In this document: one piece after another, positions 1 through 9,286 of the stretch | How the letters are laid out: every line of letters starts with the position of its first letter | Position numbering within the stretch: the stretch's first letter is position 1 | DNA from: Balneolaceae bacterium | GTDB lineage: Bacteria > Bacteroidota > Rhodothermia > Balneolales > Balneolaceae | Length of the DNA: 64,000 nt | NCBI GenBank assembly: GCA_006969905.1 | Contig: CP030887.1 | Span: 3,274,730 to 3,338,729 of the forward strand | Reading direction: 5' to 3' | Notes under the pieces: model-generated | What the model saw: the letters and a program-made list of their open reading frames with translations, nothing else | Told to the model about the DNA's origin: nothing | Database searches by the model: none | Program-made: the position numbers and the translations under genes

Positions 1-107
1 ATTACCTGGCCTGGCGTTTGGGCCGTTGTTACTTTGGAAAATCCTCCCGCTATAACTAACAATAACAGGTATGAAAATAATAATGATCGAAATACTGAAG
101 CTTTCAT
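1..107 (-). CDS. Exported protein, N-terminus only (runs off the left edge)
   Basis: The first 35 codons of a minus-strand gene are visible, starting MKASVFRSLLFSYLLLLVIAGG and followed by a plausible signal-peptide cleavage region ending TTAQ. Its ATG lies one base after the stop of the preceding RHS gene, the same spacing seen between the RHS gene and its upstream neighbour, so it is almost certainly the last visible member of that operon. Family and function cannot be told from 35 residues. It is inferred to be secreted or surface-exposed like its neighbours. Confidence 0.7.
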   Translation of the reverse strand, partial: MKASVFRSLLFSYLLLLVIAGGFSKVTTAQTPGQV

Positions 108-108
108 T

Positions 109-3100
109 CTAATATCCTCCGAAAAAAATTATATGCTCTTTCTCTTCTGTGGTGCCTAAACCGTCTGTTACCTCAAACTTCAGGAATTTTGTTTCTCCAA
201 GCGGCATACCAAAAAAAGAAATTGTCTTCCCGGTACCAATAGCAGGCAGGTTCCAGGTTTGGCCTGAATCACTGCTCTCATACCAGGTGTAAGTTGCAGG
301 CGTTACCTCTCCCGTTACAGTCGCTGTAACCGTAGCATCACATATAAAATTGAGAAGATTTCCATTTCCGGATGGGTCGTAGCAATTGGGTTGATCATTT
401 ATAGAAATTTCAATAGGAACACCGACTTTGATTTTTTTAATAAGCCTCCGGGTATTAGCCTTATTATCTTCTGTAGTAAGAACAAGCTCGTACTCTTTCC
501 TGGCTCCAAAAGTATGTACCGCTGTATTTACAGAAGTACTTTCATGACTTGCACCATCTCCGAAGCTCCACTTGTATTTAGCTATGTTTAAACCCGGATT
601 TAACGTATGGGCTATGAAAGTAACCTGTTGTAATGGATCCGGAACAGCCGGAGATACCTCTATATAAATTTCATTTCCGTACCCATAGTCATTCTTAGAA
701 ATAATATTACCTTCAAAATCACGGGTAAGGATTAAACGTCCTGCATCATCGTATTCATAGAAGGTGGTACGATGATCCGGCCCGGTCATAGCAGTTACTT
801 TCCAGGTTAATGGATCGTAGGCAAAGTAACTTATAGAGGCATATTCGGGGATGATAGTTATATCATCGAAATTAGCAATATCACTAGCTACAATTTCTTC
901 ATTTTTGCTAAGTGTAATTTGAGCAAACCTCCAATCATCAGGGCCTGATGTTGCAGGAAAAGTAATACCATTGATTGGAACTGTATTTTGATAGGCAGAG
1001 CTATACCAAATTCCAGCCTTATATTTTCCTCCAAATTTGGGAGTTACAGAGGGAGTAGTAGCTATAACTCCGTCCAAATTTACCCCGTAATTTTTACCGG
1101 TTCTTGCTCCTGCTTGTGTATAACCATTTTCAAAATCTATATATTCGACTTCACTCTTACGCGCATTTGATACTACTGCTCGAACAAGGCTATTATTTGA
1201 CTCATCATACAATACGGTTTGGTAGGTGCCGTCCTGGTTTACTGATTCGATGACATGACCAAAATGGTCATAAGTAACAATGTTTGAAGTCATCCTCCAG
1301 GGTGTAGCGGAAACAGGCGTCTTGTAACCGTCTTCATAATAAGTTAGATATGAAGTAGGGAATTGAGAATATACCTCATCAGGAATGAATTGATAAGTAT
1401 CATTTTTTCTCCATACATTCGGATAATCACCATTGTACCATTGATTTGACCATGTAGTCACCTCGCTTGAAATTACCTGGCTATTGTTACTCGAGAAGTT
1501 ATAGTTCTTCAGATCCGGATCATCAATGTCTGATATATTGGCAGCTGAAGCCCGATATACCGTATTCTCAAAACCCTGGGTAAGCATGTTTTTGTCTCCC
1601 ATCCCCGGGTATTTCCACCATGCCGGTGTAGCTTTACTCACAAGCAGCTCATTGTCTGAACTGCTTTGTGATACGGTAACCAAAGGCTGGCCGGTATACA
1701 TGTCAAAACCAATGGTTCGTGCTTTGGTTATTAATACTGAAGAGTGATTTGTGGAAATATCATCAGCATAATAATATTTAGTATTAGTTTGACTTACATC
1801 AAACACATTGAAATTAATTCGATCAATCTTATTTGTTTTCCAATTCCCATTTGTTACTTCATTAAATGAGATGTGTTTTTGCTGGGTAATTCCAAGAGGT
1901 TTATTTATCAAATTTGCTACTTCATCAAAACTGCCATTGTTGTTGTAATGCACATTAGCAGAATCAGGAAGTTCATCACTAAATGCATAATGGAATACAT
2001 CTTTACTGGCCTCCCGAAAATTAAAACCGCCCGCACCATTTTCTACCTGTTCAAAATAGGTGGTAGATTTAGGCTTACTATAAATACCTGAATAGTCTTT
2101 AATTGAAAGTTCATCTCCAGTCTTTGTGACCTGGTATTTATGATCTTTGGCTGTGTAGAATTCAAAATCCGTGTAGCCATTTATTGGGACTTGTAATTCA
2201 TCTACATTCATTACTCTGACCTTGGAGTATAAAACACCCGGTGATGGCCGGCCATAAGATAAATCATGATCCAGGTAAGCTTCTTGATAACCCTCCTCAG
2301 CCGTTGGGCCGGAGAACTTATTGCCACTGTATAGCTTTGCTAAAGATGCGGTAACCCCATTTGAAAAGTTGCCATCATTATACGTATAGGTTGATTTCAA
2401 CTTAATTGATCCATCAATGGTGGAAATGCTCTTGACCCTGGATCCCCCTCCAAATGTTTTAAAAGGTACAATTAGTGCCGTATAAACATACTCTTTTGAA
2501 GTATTATTAGTTGTATTCATAGGCTGATCAGCCTGGAACAACCCGTTTATTGAAGCATCTAAAGTGATTGAATTGTTTACGTAATCTATATCAAGTATTT
2601 CATAAGTGACTTCAAGATTTGAATAGGTAGTATCATCTCTGATAACCCAATTGGGATCATATTCATCCAATTCCAGGATCCTGTACATTTCTATTATCTT
2701 TAAATACTGCCCTACCTTTACATCCGTCGAATTAATTGATGAGTTTAACTTTATTATGTTCCCTGAGCTTGCAGCCTTATTAATGGTAATATCAAGTGTT
2801 TTCCAAAACTCTAAAGTATTATTTACAAAAGAGTAGTCATCACTTTCGTAGTCAATTTCTATCATGCTACCGGTAGGGGTTTGTATTCCGGTCAAACTCC
2901 ATGCGGCAGCCATATCGGCCCGCTCTTTCTCCTGGGGTGTATCGTTTTTTCTTTCTCCCCGGTCTGTAGCCACACCACTGTCATTATAGTCCGGATCTCT
3001 ATACGATCCCCAACGATCTAAATCATATGCATGATAAGCAGGGTTCAGGCCACTACCGGGATTGTCCCCATTAGCATATTCAAAACGGAAAGGCGGAGAA

Positions 3101-5457
3101 ACCAAATAACCATTTTGACCCTCAAAATGGACTGCTTTTAGAGTAAGACTTCCACCCAAAGCTCCATCACCTGCTTGAGCAATGGATCCATTTGAATTAG
3201 GACGCAACGAATAATCATAATCAAACTTGGCAGTTCTTATTGCTGTTGATAAATCTGATTTGTTGTATAGTTCTATTTGATCTAATTGCTTGGTAAGCTT
3301 ATCACCTTCATATAAATACCGCAGCAGGTCAAATGTTATAACCCATTTTTCTTCCACTATACATTCTGGTCCATAATTTAATTTGTAATTATTACCGTTT
3401 TGAAAGGAAACTGTTGTTGAATGTGATCCTTCATTATAGGAACCGATATTGATTTCATTGTAGAGAACCGGAAAATCTTTGGAGGTATAGAATCTTTCGT
3501 GGCCATCGTCACCCCATTCACTACTTATTGGCGGGTCATTATTATAAGGATCCTGATCAAAACAACGATAACCATCACCTTGGAATTCATTTAGCTCCAG
3601 CTTGTACTCAACAGTTGCTATTTGATCTTGTGCTGAAGCGTCATTAGCTACCCAACTATAGTCTCCGTCCAACTCCATTCCATTTACCAGTTCTGTTTTG
3701 GAATAGGATAATTCTTTAGGATTCAGATCTATGTTTGTCTCAAACGCAGGATTAGCTATATCCTTGCGAAAGAAGGTTGGTTTTTTAAAAACAACTTTAT
3801 GAGTTGAAGTTTCTATTGAACTCAAATATTTCGTTTCCCTGATACCTAAATTAAAGCTTTTAGAATTGGCATCATTGCCGGGTGCCCAGCCGGAAAACGG
3901 CGCCCTCCAAACCAGGGGTTTGCCCTGGCTTTCATAATCAAATTTTACCCAGTACCCCCAATCTTCATCTGACAACCCAGAAACCCCTCTATCTACATAA
4001 TCTGGTCCTTTCACAGCAGTAATAAACCAGGTTGTTGCATAAGACCCGTGAAGAGAATTATAATTTTTCAAAGTTGGACTTCCATTAACTATGTACTCAC
4101 TATACTGAACAACATTAGCAGAGCTTTTTTTAAACTCATATATCATTCCATCTACATCAGTTATAACAAACCCCATAATACTTCCATCAATCAAAACCGG
4201 TTCAATCGTTTTCCCTCCTTTTTTGTTTGTAACAAAGCTTTTATAGCCCTCTCCCCAGCTTTCCGTGTCTATACTTGTATTACTTAAAGCATTATACCCC
4301 TGGTCACCCTGGAACCTGAATTCAGCAATACCATTAGGAGTAAATGTCAAGTTTTCTCCCCCCTCATTATAACTGGTAAGTAAATATCCCTGCTTATTAT
4401 TTTCGTCATGATCTTTTAGCACATAAGCGTCATCATAGTTTACCATCATGGTACCGGTAATTCCCTGGGCAGAAACCAGGAAATGGTCTTTGGAAGGGTA
4501 TATATAATCCCCGGTTTTATAACGCTCATTATCAATCGCGTTTTGATAAAGCGCCCCATAGCTTTCTTCTTCATTAACATCAAACAGTACCCACTGGTAT
4601 TCTGAATAACCAACTGCAAGCCAATGCCCGGAAGGAAAAATGATCGGAATGCCAAAAGAAAAGCCTCTTACACGCCCTTTACCCGGACTTTCGGAAGATA
4701 TAAGCCCTATGCCTGCTGACTTAAAACTTGCTCCTTGCTTGGAAACAGAGATACTTGATCCCATAGAACCTAACCTCAAGCCACTTTGCTCAACTTTTGC
4801 CTGACCGGGACTAAAACCTACGGATGCAAAAGGTGTAAGACCTTGACTGCCTACCTGTATGCCTACACTAGCATTTGCCAGTGGGCTAGTTAAACCAACT
4901 GAAAGCGAGGCTCCGTTACTTCCCACAGAAGCTTGTGCAAATCCCACATCTGCAATCCCTGCAGTCAAGGACATATTTGCCCCGAACCCCATATTTGTAT
5001 CATAAGACATATTAATACCTACTGGTCCCCAACCTCCTGCTAATGAAACCCCATGGTGTTTTTTTCCCTTAGATTTATATACTGTTTTGATAACATCTCC
5101 ATCATAGTCATCCGGGTACCCATTTAATACACGATTTATAGCCCCCGGGTTTAACGTCCATCCTAATCCCACCCACGTTGCTGGTTGGTTAGGGCCTATA
5201 CCGGAGTGATAGCTTAGTACGATAGGGTAATCTCCTTCCGGGCCGGGTACACTCATCAGCGGAATGGTATATACAAAGTCTCCGGTAGCCAGGTTTACCA
5301 CATCGGTTACATCCACAGGTTCAAACTGCATGGCCTCAGGCTGCACCGGGCCTTGGGCCTGTACCCTGGCCAGGCTTAAGAGTACAAAGAATATTGCAAA
5401 TAGCTTCTTGCTTGCGGTAATATTTGTAGGTTGAGTTATAATTCTTGAGGTTTTCAT
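109..5457 (-). CDS. Giant secreted RHS/YD-repeat and PKD-domain protein
   Basis: An exported protein of about 1782 residues. I start it at the ATG giving MKTSRIITQ, one base after the upstream stop and followed by a signal peptide ending VQAQ, rather than 34 codons earlier inside the neighbour. After an RHS-family N-terminal region (around GPEGDYPIVLSYHSG) comes a glycine/serine-rich stretch near residues 130-270 with recurring SVG motifs, then a long beta-rich body. One clear YD repeat (YEYDDAGRL) lies near residue 1570 and a PKD domain (WSFGDGASHES) near 1600-1675, followed by an Ig-like tail. Known RHS toxins end in a core repeat array plus a toxin; neither is visible, so a surface or adhesive role is more likely. 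Confident about domains, not function. Confidence 0.8.
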   Translation of the reverse strand: MKTSRIITQPTNITASKKLFAIFFVLLSLARVQAQGPVQPEAMQFEPVDVTDVVNLATGDFVYTIPLMSVPGPEGDYPIVLSYHSGIGPNQPATWVGLGWTLNPGAINRVLNGYPDDYDGDVIKTVYKSKGKKHHGVSLAGGWGPVGINMSYDTNMGFGANMSLTAGIADVGFAQASVGSNGASLSVGLTSPLANASVGIQVGSQGLTPFASVGFSPGQAKVEQSGLRLGSMGSSISVSKQGASFKSAGIGLISSESPGKGRVRGFSFGIPIIFPSGHWLAVGYSEYQWVLFDVNEEESYGALYQNAIDNERYKTGDYIYPSKDHFLVSAQGITGTMMVNYDDAYVLKDHDENNKQGYLLTSYNEGGENLTFTPNGIAEFRFQGDQGYNALSNTSIDTESWGEGYKSFVTNKKGGKTIEPVLIDGSIMGFVITDVDGMIYEFKKSSANVVQYSEYIVNGSPTLKNYNSLHGSYATTWFITAVKGPDYVDRGVSGLSDEDWGYWVKFDYESQGKPLVWRAPFSGWAPGNDANSKSFNLGIRETKYLSSIETSTHKVVFKKPTFFRKDIANPAFETNIDLNPKELSYSKTELVNGMELDGDYSWVANDASAQDQIATVEYKLELNEFQGDGYRCFDQDPYNNDPPISSEWGDDGHERFYTSKDFPVLYNEINIGSYNEGSHSTTVSFQNGNNYKLNYGPECIVEEKWVITFDLLRYLYEGDKLTKQLDQIELYNKSDLSTAIRTAKFDYDYSLRPNSNGSIAQAGDGALGGSLTLKAVHFEGQNGYLVSPPFRFEYANGDNPGSGLNPAYHAYDLDRWGSYRDPDYNDSGVATDRGERKNDTPQEKERADMAAAWSLTGIQTPTGSMIEIDYESDDYSFVNNTLEFWKTLDITINKAASSGNIIKLNSSINSTDVKVGQYLKIIEMYRILELDEYDPNWVIRDDTTYSNLEVTYEILDIDYVNNSITLDASINGLFQADQPMNTTNNTSKEYVYTALIVPFKTFGGGSRVKSISTIDGSIKLKSTYTYNDGNFSNGVTASLAKLYSGNKFSGPTAEEGYQEAYLDHDLSYGRPSPGVLYSKVRVMNVDELQVPINGYTDFEFYTAKDHKYQVTKTGDELSIKDYSGIYSKPKSTTYFEQVENGAGGFNFREASKDVFHYAFSDELPDSANVHYNNNGSFDEVANLINKPLGITQQKHISFNEVTNGNWKTNKIDRINFNVFDVSQTNTKYYYADDISTNHSSVLITKARTIGFDMYTGQPLVTVSQSSSDNELLVSKATPAWWKYPGMGDKNMLTQGFENTVYRASAANISDIDDPDLKNYNFSSNNSQVISSEVTTWSNQWYNGDYPNVWRKNDTYQFIPDEVYSQFPTSYLTYYEDGYKTPVSATPWRMTSNIVTYDHFGHVIESVNQDGTYQTVLYDESNNSLVRAVVSNARKSEVEYIDFENGYTQAGARTGKNYGVNLDGVIATTPSVTPKFGGKYKAGIWYSSAYQNTVPINGITFPATSGPDDWRFAQITLSKNEEIVASDIANFDDITIIPEYASISYFAYDPLTWKVTAMTGPDHRTTFYEYDDAGRLILTRDFEGNIISKNDYGYGNEIYIEVSPAVPDPLQQVTFIAHTLNPGLNIAKYKWSFGDGASHESTSVNTAVHTFGARKEYELVLTTEDNKANTRRLIKKIKVGVPIEISINDQPNCYDPSGNGNLLNFICDATVTATVTGEVTPATYTWYESSDSGQTWNLPAIGTGKTISFFGMPLGETKFLKFEVTDGLGTTEEKEHIIFFGGY

Positions 5458-5458
5458 A

Positions 5459-6166
5459 TCAGCTTTGTGATGTGGTTGGGGTAGTTTCTTTGTATTCAAT
5501 GAGCGGAAGGGGTAGTTCGTAGCGGAACTGAACCTTGCCACTTCCCAGTCCGAATTCATTAATCCGGAGCCTTATATATTCGTTTTCTTGTACATCCCGA
5601 CCCTTCCATTCTCCCGGAAAAGCCAGCATAAATGTTCTTGAGATCGAGGTTCCGTAGTTGCGGTCCATCTGGTAGTGAACAAGGGGTATTGTTTCTGCAT
5701 CGGGCAGAACCAGCTCAATTTCTTCTTTTATGCCGAATAATAGCTTTTGCAGCCATTGGCTGTACGAACCAAAGCCCTGCCCCATTTTTGCATAAATCAG
5801 GTCTTCGCCTGTGGTAGGGGTAATTCGCAACCTGAAGTACAGGTTCCCTTGGTAACCTTGCCGGTATTTGTGAATGTACTCTTCCTGCTTTTTTATGGCA
5901 GATTCTGTGGCATTTCGTTCTTTCAACTCTTCCAGGTAGCGGTACTCGCTAAGCAACAGCAGTTCAGTGGGCAGGTATTCTACCGTAAACTCGAAATCTC
6001 CCTGTTGAATGGTTTTACGTAGTTCAGAGTTACTCGCTTTGGCAAGATTTTCAAGTTCTTCCAGTGATTTTATTTCATATTCATTGCCATCACTGCACCC
6101 GGCTATAGCCAGAACACAAACCAGGAAAAAGCATGGTAACACGATATGTGAGAAACCCTTTTTCAC
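5459..6166 (-). CDS. Putative lipoprotein of unknown function
   Basis: A 235-residue protein with a lipoprotein signal ending in the lipobox LAIAGC (cysteine near residue 24), so it should be anchored in a membrane, probably the outer one. The rest is charged and mixed alpha/beta, with a helical stretch (LEELENLAKASN) straight after the anchor. No domain is recognised. It sits two bases after the OmpH-like gene and one base before the RHS gene, so translation is probably coupled. An accessory role for the RHS protein is inference from position only. Confidence 0.7.
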   Translation of the reverse strand: MKKGFSHIVLPCFFLVCVLAIAGCSDGNEYEIKSLEELENLAKASNSELRKTIQQGDFEFTVEYLPTELLLLSEYRYLEELKERNATESAIKKQEEYIHKYRQGYQGNLYFRLRITPTTGEDLIYAKMGQGFGSYSQWLQKLLFGIKEEIELVLPDAETIPLVHYQMDRNYGTSISRTFMLAFPGEWKGRDVQENEYIRLRINEFGLGSGKVQFRYELPLPLIEYKETTPTTSQS

Positions 6167-6168
6167 AA

Positions 6169-6714
6169 CTATTCTTGCCCTTCCAGGTAGTTGATGAAGT
6201 CCCAGGTTACATTTACAGCATCTTCTCCATACAAGATGTTGCCACCTTGTACTGTACCAAATACAATCTTGTATCCTCTTTCTTTTCCAAAGGCTTTTAT
6301 CCGGTTGTTGATGCTGGTGTAGACTGGTTCCATCAGTTCGGTTTCAAGCTCTGTAGCTTTTTGGTTTACTGCCGAGCTGTAGCGGGCCAGTTCCTGTTGC
6401 TTTTGCTGCATCTTGGCAAGGTGTCCTTCTCTTTTTGAGGTGCTCCAGCCTTCTGCTTTTTCCACAAGCTCAGTGTTCAGCGTTTCCAGCTCCCCGTTTA
6501 AGGTGTTGATATTTGCCTGCCATTCCTGGATACGCTGATTTATTTCTTCCCGGGCTTCTTTTGATTCGCTGTACTCTGCCAGCAGCACATTACTTTCTAC
6601 AAAGGCGATCTTTTGAGGGATAAAAAATTGAAATAGACTCAAACTTAAGGCTGCTATAGCCAGTACAGCTGTTATATAGATGATGATGTTGTGTGTTGAA
6701 GATGGATTTGCCAT
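6169..6714 (-). CDS. OmpH/Skp-like coiled-coil protein with N-terminal membrane anchor
   Basis: 181 residues: one hydrophobic segment (about 8-30), then an OmpH/Skp pattern with the beta strand IAFVESNVLLAEY, a long coiled coil (about 50-125) and a C-terminal part with GYKIVFGTVQGGNILYG. Skp proteins are periplasmic chaperones that hold unfolded outer-membrane or secreted proteins. Here the segment lacks an obvious cleavage site, which suggests a tethered chaperone. It lies between the fibre-like genes and the lipoprotein/RHS genes, so escort of those products is a reasonable inference. A structural coiled-coil role is the alternative. Confidence 0.75.
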   Translation of the reverse strand: MANPSSTHNIIIYITAVLAIAALSLSLFQFFIPQKIAFVESNVLLAEYSESKEAREEINQRIQEWQANINTLNGELETLNTELVEKAEGWSTSKREGHLAKMQQKQQELARYSSAVNQKATELETELMEPVYTSINNRIKAFGKERGYKIVFGTVQGGNILYGEDAVNVTWDFINYLEGQE

Positions 6715-6729
6715 TACCTGATGTCCGTA

Positions 6730-7959
6730 TTAATTATTCATGTTTTTTTGTTCGAGCTGTTCAATGCGTTTAACAAGCACCTCGTTTTCTTTTTTCAGTT
6801 CTATCATATACAAAGTCATTTCTTCTATCTTTTTGAGCAGTTGTTGTTGGGTATCTCCCAGAAACTGCCCGTTTTTTTCTACTTCTTTAGCTGAAGGCAT
6901 ACCCGGCAAGTGTTTGTGGGTGTTGATGTAGGCTTCAATCTCAGCCAGGGTAGGCAGCTCATAATCATCTGCAAACACGTAATCAGGCCAACCTGTGGCT
7001 TCTACAATTACTTCTTTAGAACGGATCTTGCCGTTGACTTCGAGTTTGTTTCCTGGAGTTGAAGTCCCTATGCCTAAGTTGCCATTATGTGCAATACGCA
7101 TGCTCTCATAAAATGGCCCCGGTCCGTCAACTCCCTGGGTAAAAAAGGCAAGCCCAACATGATCAGAATCACTATGTTCCATTACAGCAGCAATAGATGC
7201 CCTTCTCCTTGAAGCAGATTGCCAAGTAATTCCACCAAAATAATTTCCTTCCCCCGGGTTTGGAGCACTTAACAAAAAATGATCCTGGCCAGTAAAGAAC
7301 TCCTGCGCGTCATAAACCCCATTGTGATATATATTGAATTTAGCCCTGGGAGTGGTAGTTCCAATGCCTACATGACCATTATTTTTTAACAACAGGCTTT
7401 CCTGCCAGGAAGTGATCTCCGAAGCTGCAGTTCCTGATAAAGCGTGTGAAAACTGGATATCTCCTCCCGAAGTAAACCGGATGATGGATACCTCGTCTTC
7501 TGCTATCCTGTAACTATTTCCTAAATCATAATCATAATTGTATCCGATGATTTTATGTCCGCTGCTGTGAAACGTCCAAAGTTCACCAACCTGGAGCATT
7601 TCTTTGGGGGAAGTTGTCCCGATTCCAACGTTGCCATCATGGGCAATCTGCATTCTGGCAATCCCATTCGTAAGGAACTGTAGATTAGAATTGATTGAAG
7701 TTCCTGAACTATACCCAATAGTTGCAGTGTGGCTGGTAACTCCCAAGTCAAAATAGTTTTGGAATTGAGGTTTTTCTATCCTGAAAAATAAATTCGAGCC
7801 TGAACTCAACGTCAGGTTTTTTGAAGGGGTACTGGTTCCTATACCTACACTGTCAAGTGTCGTAATTTTACTGCCATTATCCTGCCATTGACCACGGATA
7901 TTGTTTGAAAATACAAACATTAAAAAAACGATAAATATAGCTTTTAGTTTGTTGTTCAT
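6730..7959 (-). CDS. Secreted fibre-like protein with VGIGT repeats and C-terminal coiled coil (copy 1)
   Basis: 409 residues with a signal peptide (to about 24). Four short repeats of the form VGIGT-S/T-T/S-P followed by a small beta unit recur along the chain, as in phage tail-fibre-like and Bacteroidota surface fibre proteins. The C-terminus has a conserved block (NKLEVNGKIRSKEVIVEATG), then AEIEAYINTHKHLPGMPSA, and ends in a heptad-like coiled coil (KKIEEMTLYMIELKKENEV) that could trimerise. No S74 self-cleaving chaperone motif is seen. It lies six bases after its paralogue. Surface fibre or adhesin is an inference. Confidence 0.75.
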   Translation of the reverse strand: MNNKLKAIFIVFLMFVFSNNIRGQWQDNGSKITTLDSVGIGTSTPSKNLTLSSGSNLFFRIEKPQFQNYFDLGVTSHTATIGYSSGTSINSNLQFLTNGIARMQIAHDGNVGIGTTSPKEMLQVGELWTFHSSGHKIIGYNYDYDLGNSYRIAEDEVSIIRFTSGGDIQFSHALSGTAASEITSWQESLLLKNNGHVGIGTTTPRAKFNIYHNGVYDAQEFFTGQDHFLLSAPNPGEGNYFGGITWQSASRRRASIAAVMEHSDSDHVGLAFFTQGVDGPGPFYESMRIAHNGNLGIGTSTPGNKLEVNGKIRSKEVIVEATGWPDYVFADDYELPTLAEIEAYINTHKHLPGMPSAKEVEKNGQFLGDTQQQLLKKIEEMTLYMIELKKENEVLVKRIEQLEQKNMNN

Positions 7960-7965
7960 AATAGT

Positions 7966-9012
7966 TCAGTTTTTGGATTCCAATTGTTCAATCCGCTTTA
8001 TTAATTGATCAATACGTTCTTGCTGTGCGTTATTGACCTCCTTCTCTTTTTTAAGTAGTTCATTCTCTTTCTTAAGCTCAATCATATACAGGGTCATTTC
8101 TTCCATTTTTTTGAGCAACTGTTTCTGAATTTCCCCTATGTGTTGCCCTTGTTCTTCCACCTGTTCTGCGGAAGGTACATCCGGCAGGTGTTTGTTGGCT
8201 TTTATGAAAGCTTCAATCTCAGCCAGGGTGGGCAGGTCATAGTCTGCCTCAAACACATAATCGGGCCAGCCGGTGGCTTCCACGATTACCTCTTTGGAGC
8301 GGACCTTGCCGTTTACTTCGAGTTTGTTACCTGGAGTTGTAGTGCCAATACCCACATTTCCTGTTGTACTTATTGCAAATGGAGCAGATGAATCAATGCC
8401 GTAATTCACCGGGCTAATACCAAAGAAATCTCCTAATGAGTTGTCTACCCCCATGCTCCATGATGTTCCACCTGTTAAAACAAACCTCATGGCAGCATCA
8501 CCAGTACCATCCTTTTCAATGGTAAACTGTGGAATTGCTGATGTATTATTGAGATAAGAATACATGTCACCATCCACATGCAGCTTATAGGACGGGGTAC
8601 TTGTCCCAATGCCTATATTGCCATTGGTGTTTATGAACATCCGGACAACAGGTGTGACTATTTGGTCTTGAGTGGTGTTACCTTCTGAGGCATAAAAATA
8701 AAGCTTACCCCAACTACTCATTATTCCTGAATACCCATAATTATTGCTATGCGTATAGGGCGTATATAATGAATTAACATTTATACCCGAACTGAGTATT
8801 GCAAGATTAGAGCCAAAAAGTCCCCTTCCTCCTCCTGATCCGGATAGCAATGCCCCAAAAGTAGACCCTACTACTAAATCAGCTCTTGGGTTGGTTACTC
8901 CAATCCCCACATTGCCGGAGGTTGGAAAGGTGTTGGTTTGGGCAAAGAGTGGTTGGCTGGAAAGAAGAATGACTAACCAAAAAGTAATCCTAGAGGGCTG
9001 AAAAAAATCCAT
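7966..9012 (-). CDS. Secreted fibre-like protein with VGIGT repeats and C-terminal coiled coil (copy 2)
   Basis: 348 residues, a paralogue of the following gene. It has a signal peptide ending LFAQ, three VGIGT-type repeats, the same NKLEVNGKVRSKEVIVEATG block and the same C-terminal coiled coil, with a longer lysine/glutamate-rich tail. The middle regions of the two copies differ while their C-terminal thirds are close in both protein and DNA, as expected for a duplicated fibre with a constant stalk and variable head. First gene of the six-gene block; 274 bases separate it from the prepilin peptidase gene upstream. Confidence 0.75.
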   Translation of the reverse strand: MDFFQPSRITFWLVILLSSQPLFAQTNTFPTSGNVGIGVTNPRADLVVGSTFGALLSGSGGGRGLFGSNLAILSSGINVNSLYTPYTHSNNYGYSGIMSSWGKLYFYASEGNTTQDQIVTPVVRMFINTNGNIGIGTSTPSYKLHVDGDMYSYLNNTSAIPQFTIEKDGTGDAAMRFVLTGGTSWSMGVDNSLGDFFGISPVNYGIDSSAPFAISTTGNVGIGTTTPGNKLEVNGKVRSKEVIVEATGWPDYVFEADYDLPTLAEIEAFIKANKHLPDVPSAEQVEEQGQHIGEIQKQLLKKMEEMTLYMIELKKENELLKKEKEVNNAQQERIDQLIKRIEQLESKN

Positions 9013-9286
9013 AAGGTAGTAATTAGATTAAGGGCTTAAACTAGTACTAATCACTGCCTGTCATGTATACTGAAACCTCATATAAGTAAGAGACTTAGAG
9101 GTTTTTAATCAAGCGTTATTTTAGGTTTTCCAAATGTGGTTTTTTCTTCATAATTCCTTCACAATATGCCTCCTTTATTACCTGCATTCAGTTTTTAAAC
9201 CAGGGTAAAAAGTAGCCTCGGCTTCTTCTTTTTTTAGCCTTGCCAAAATTTTTCTATGGCTGTGCGCGATAGGCTATCCGGGTTCT
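9013..9286. other. Gap between pilus cluster and export operon
   Basis: No gene is supported. The gap probably holds the promoter for the fibre/RHS operon, but no TAnnTTTG-like box is found close to the fibre start and no strong terminator hairpin follows the prepilin peptidase gene. A short minus-strand reading frame overlapping the end of the peptidase gene (9234-9461) looks like a shadow. Confidence 0.4.

Noticed and set aside
109-5457. Polymorphic toxin with immunity gene
   Set aside because: No RHS core array, no C-terminal toxin motif and no small immunity-like gene after it.
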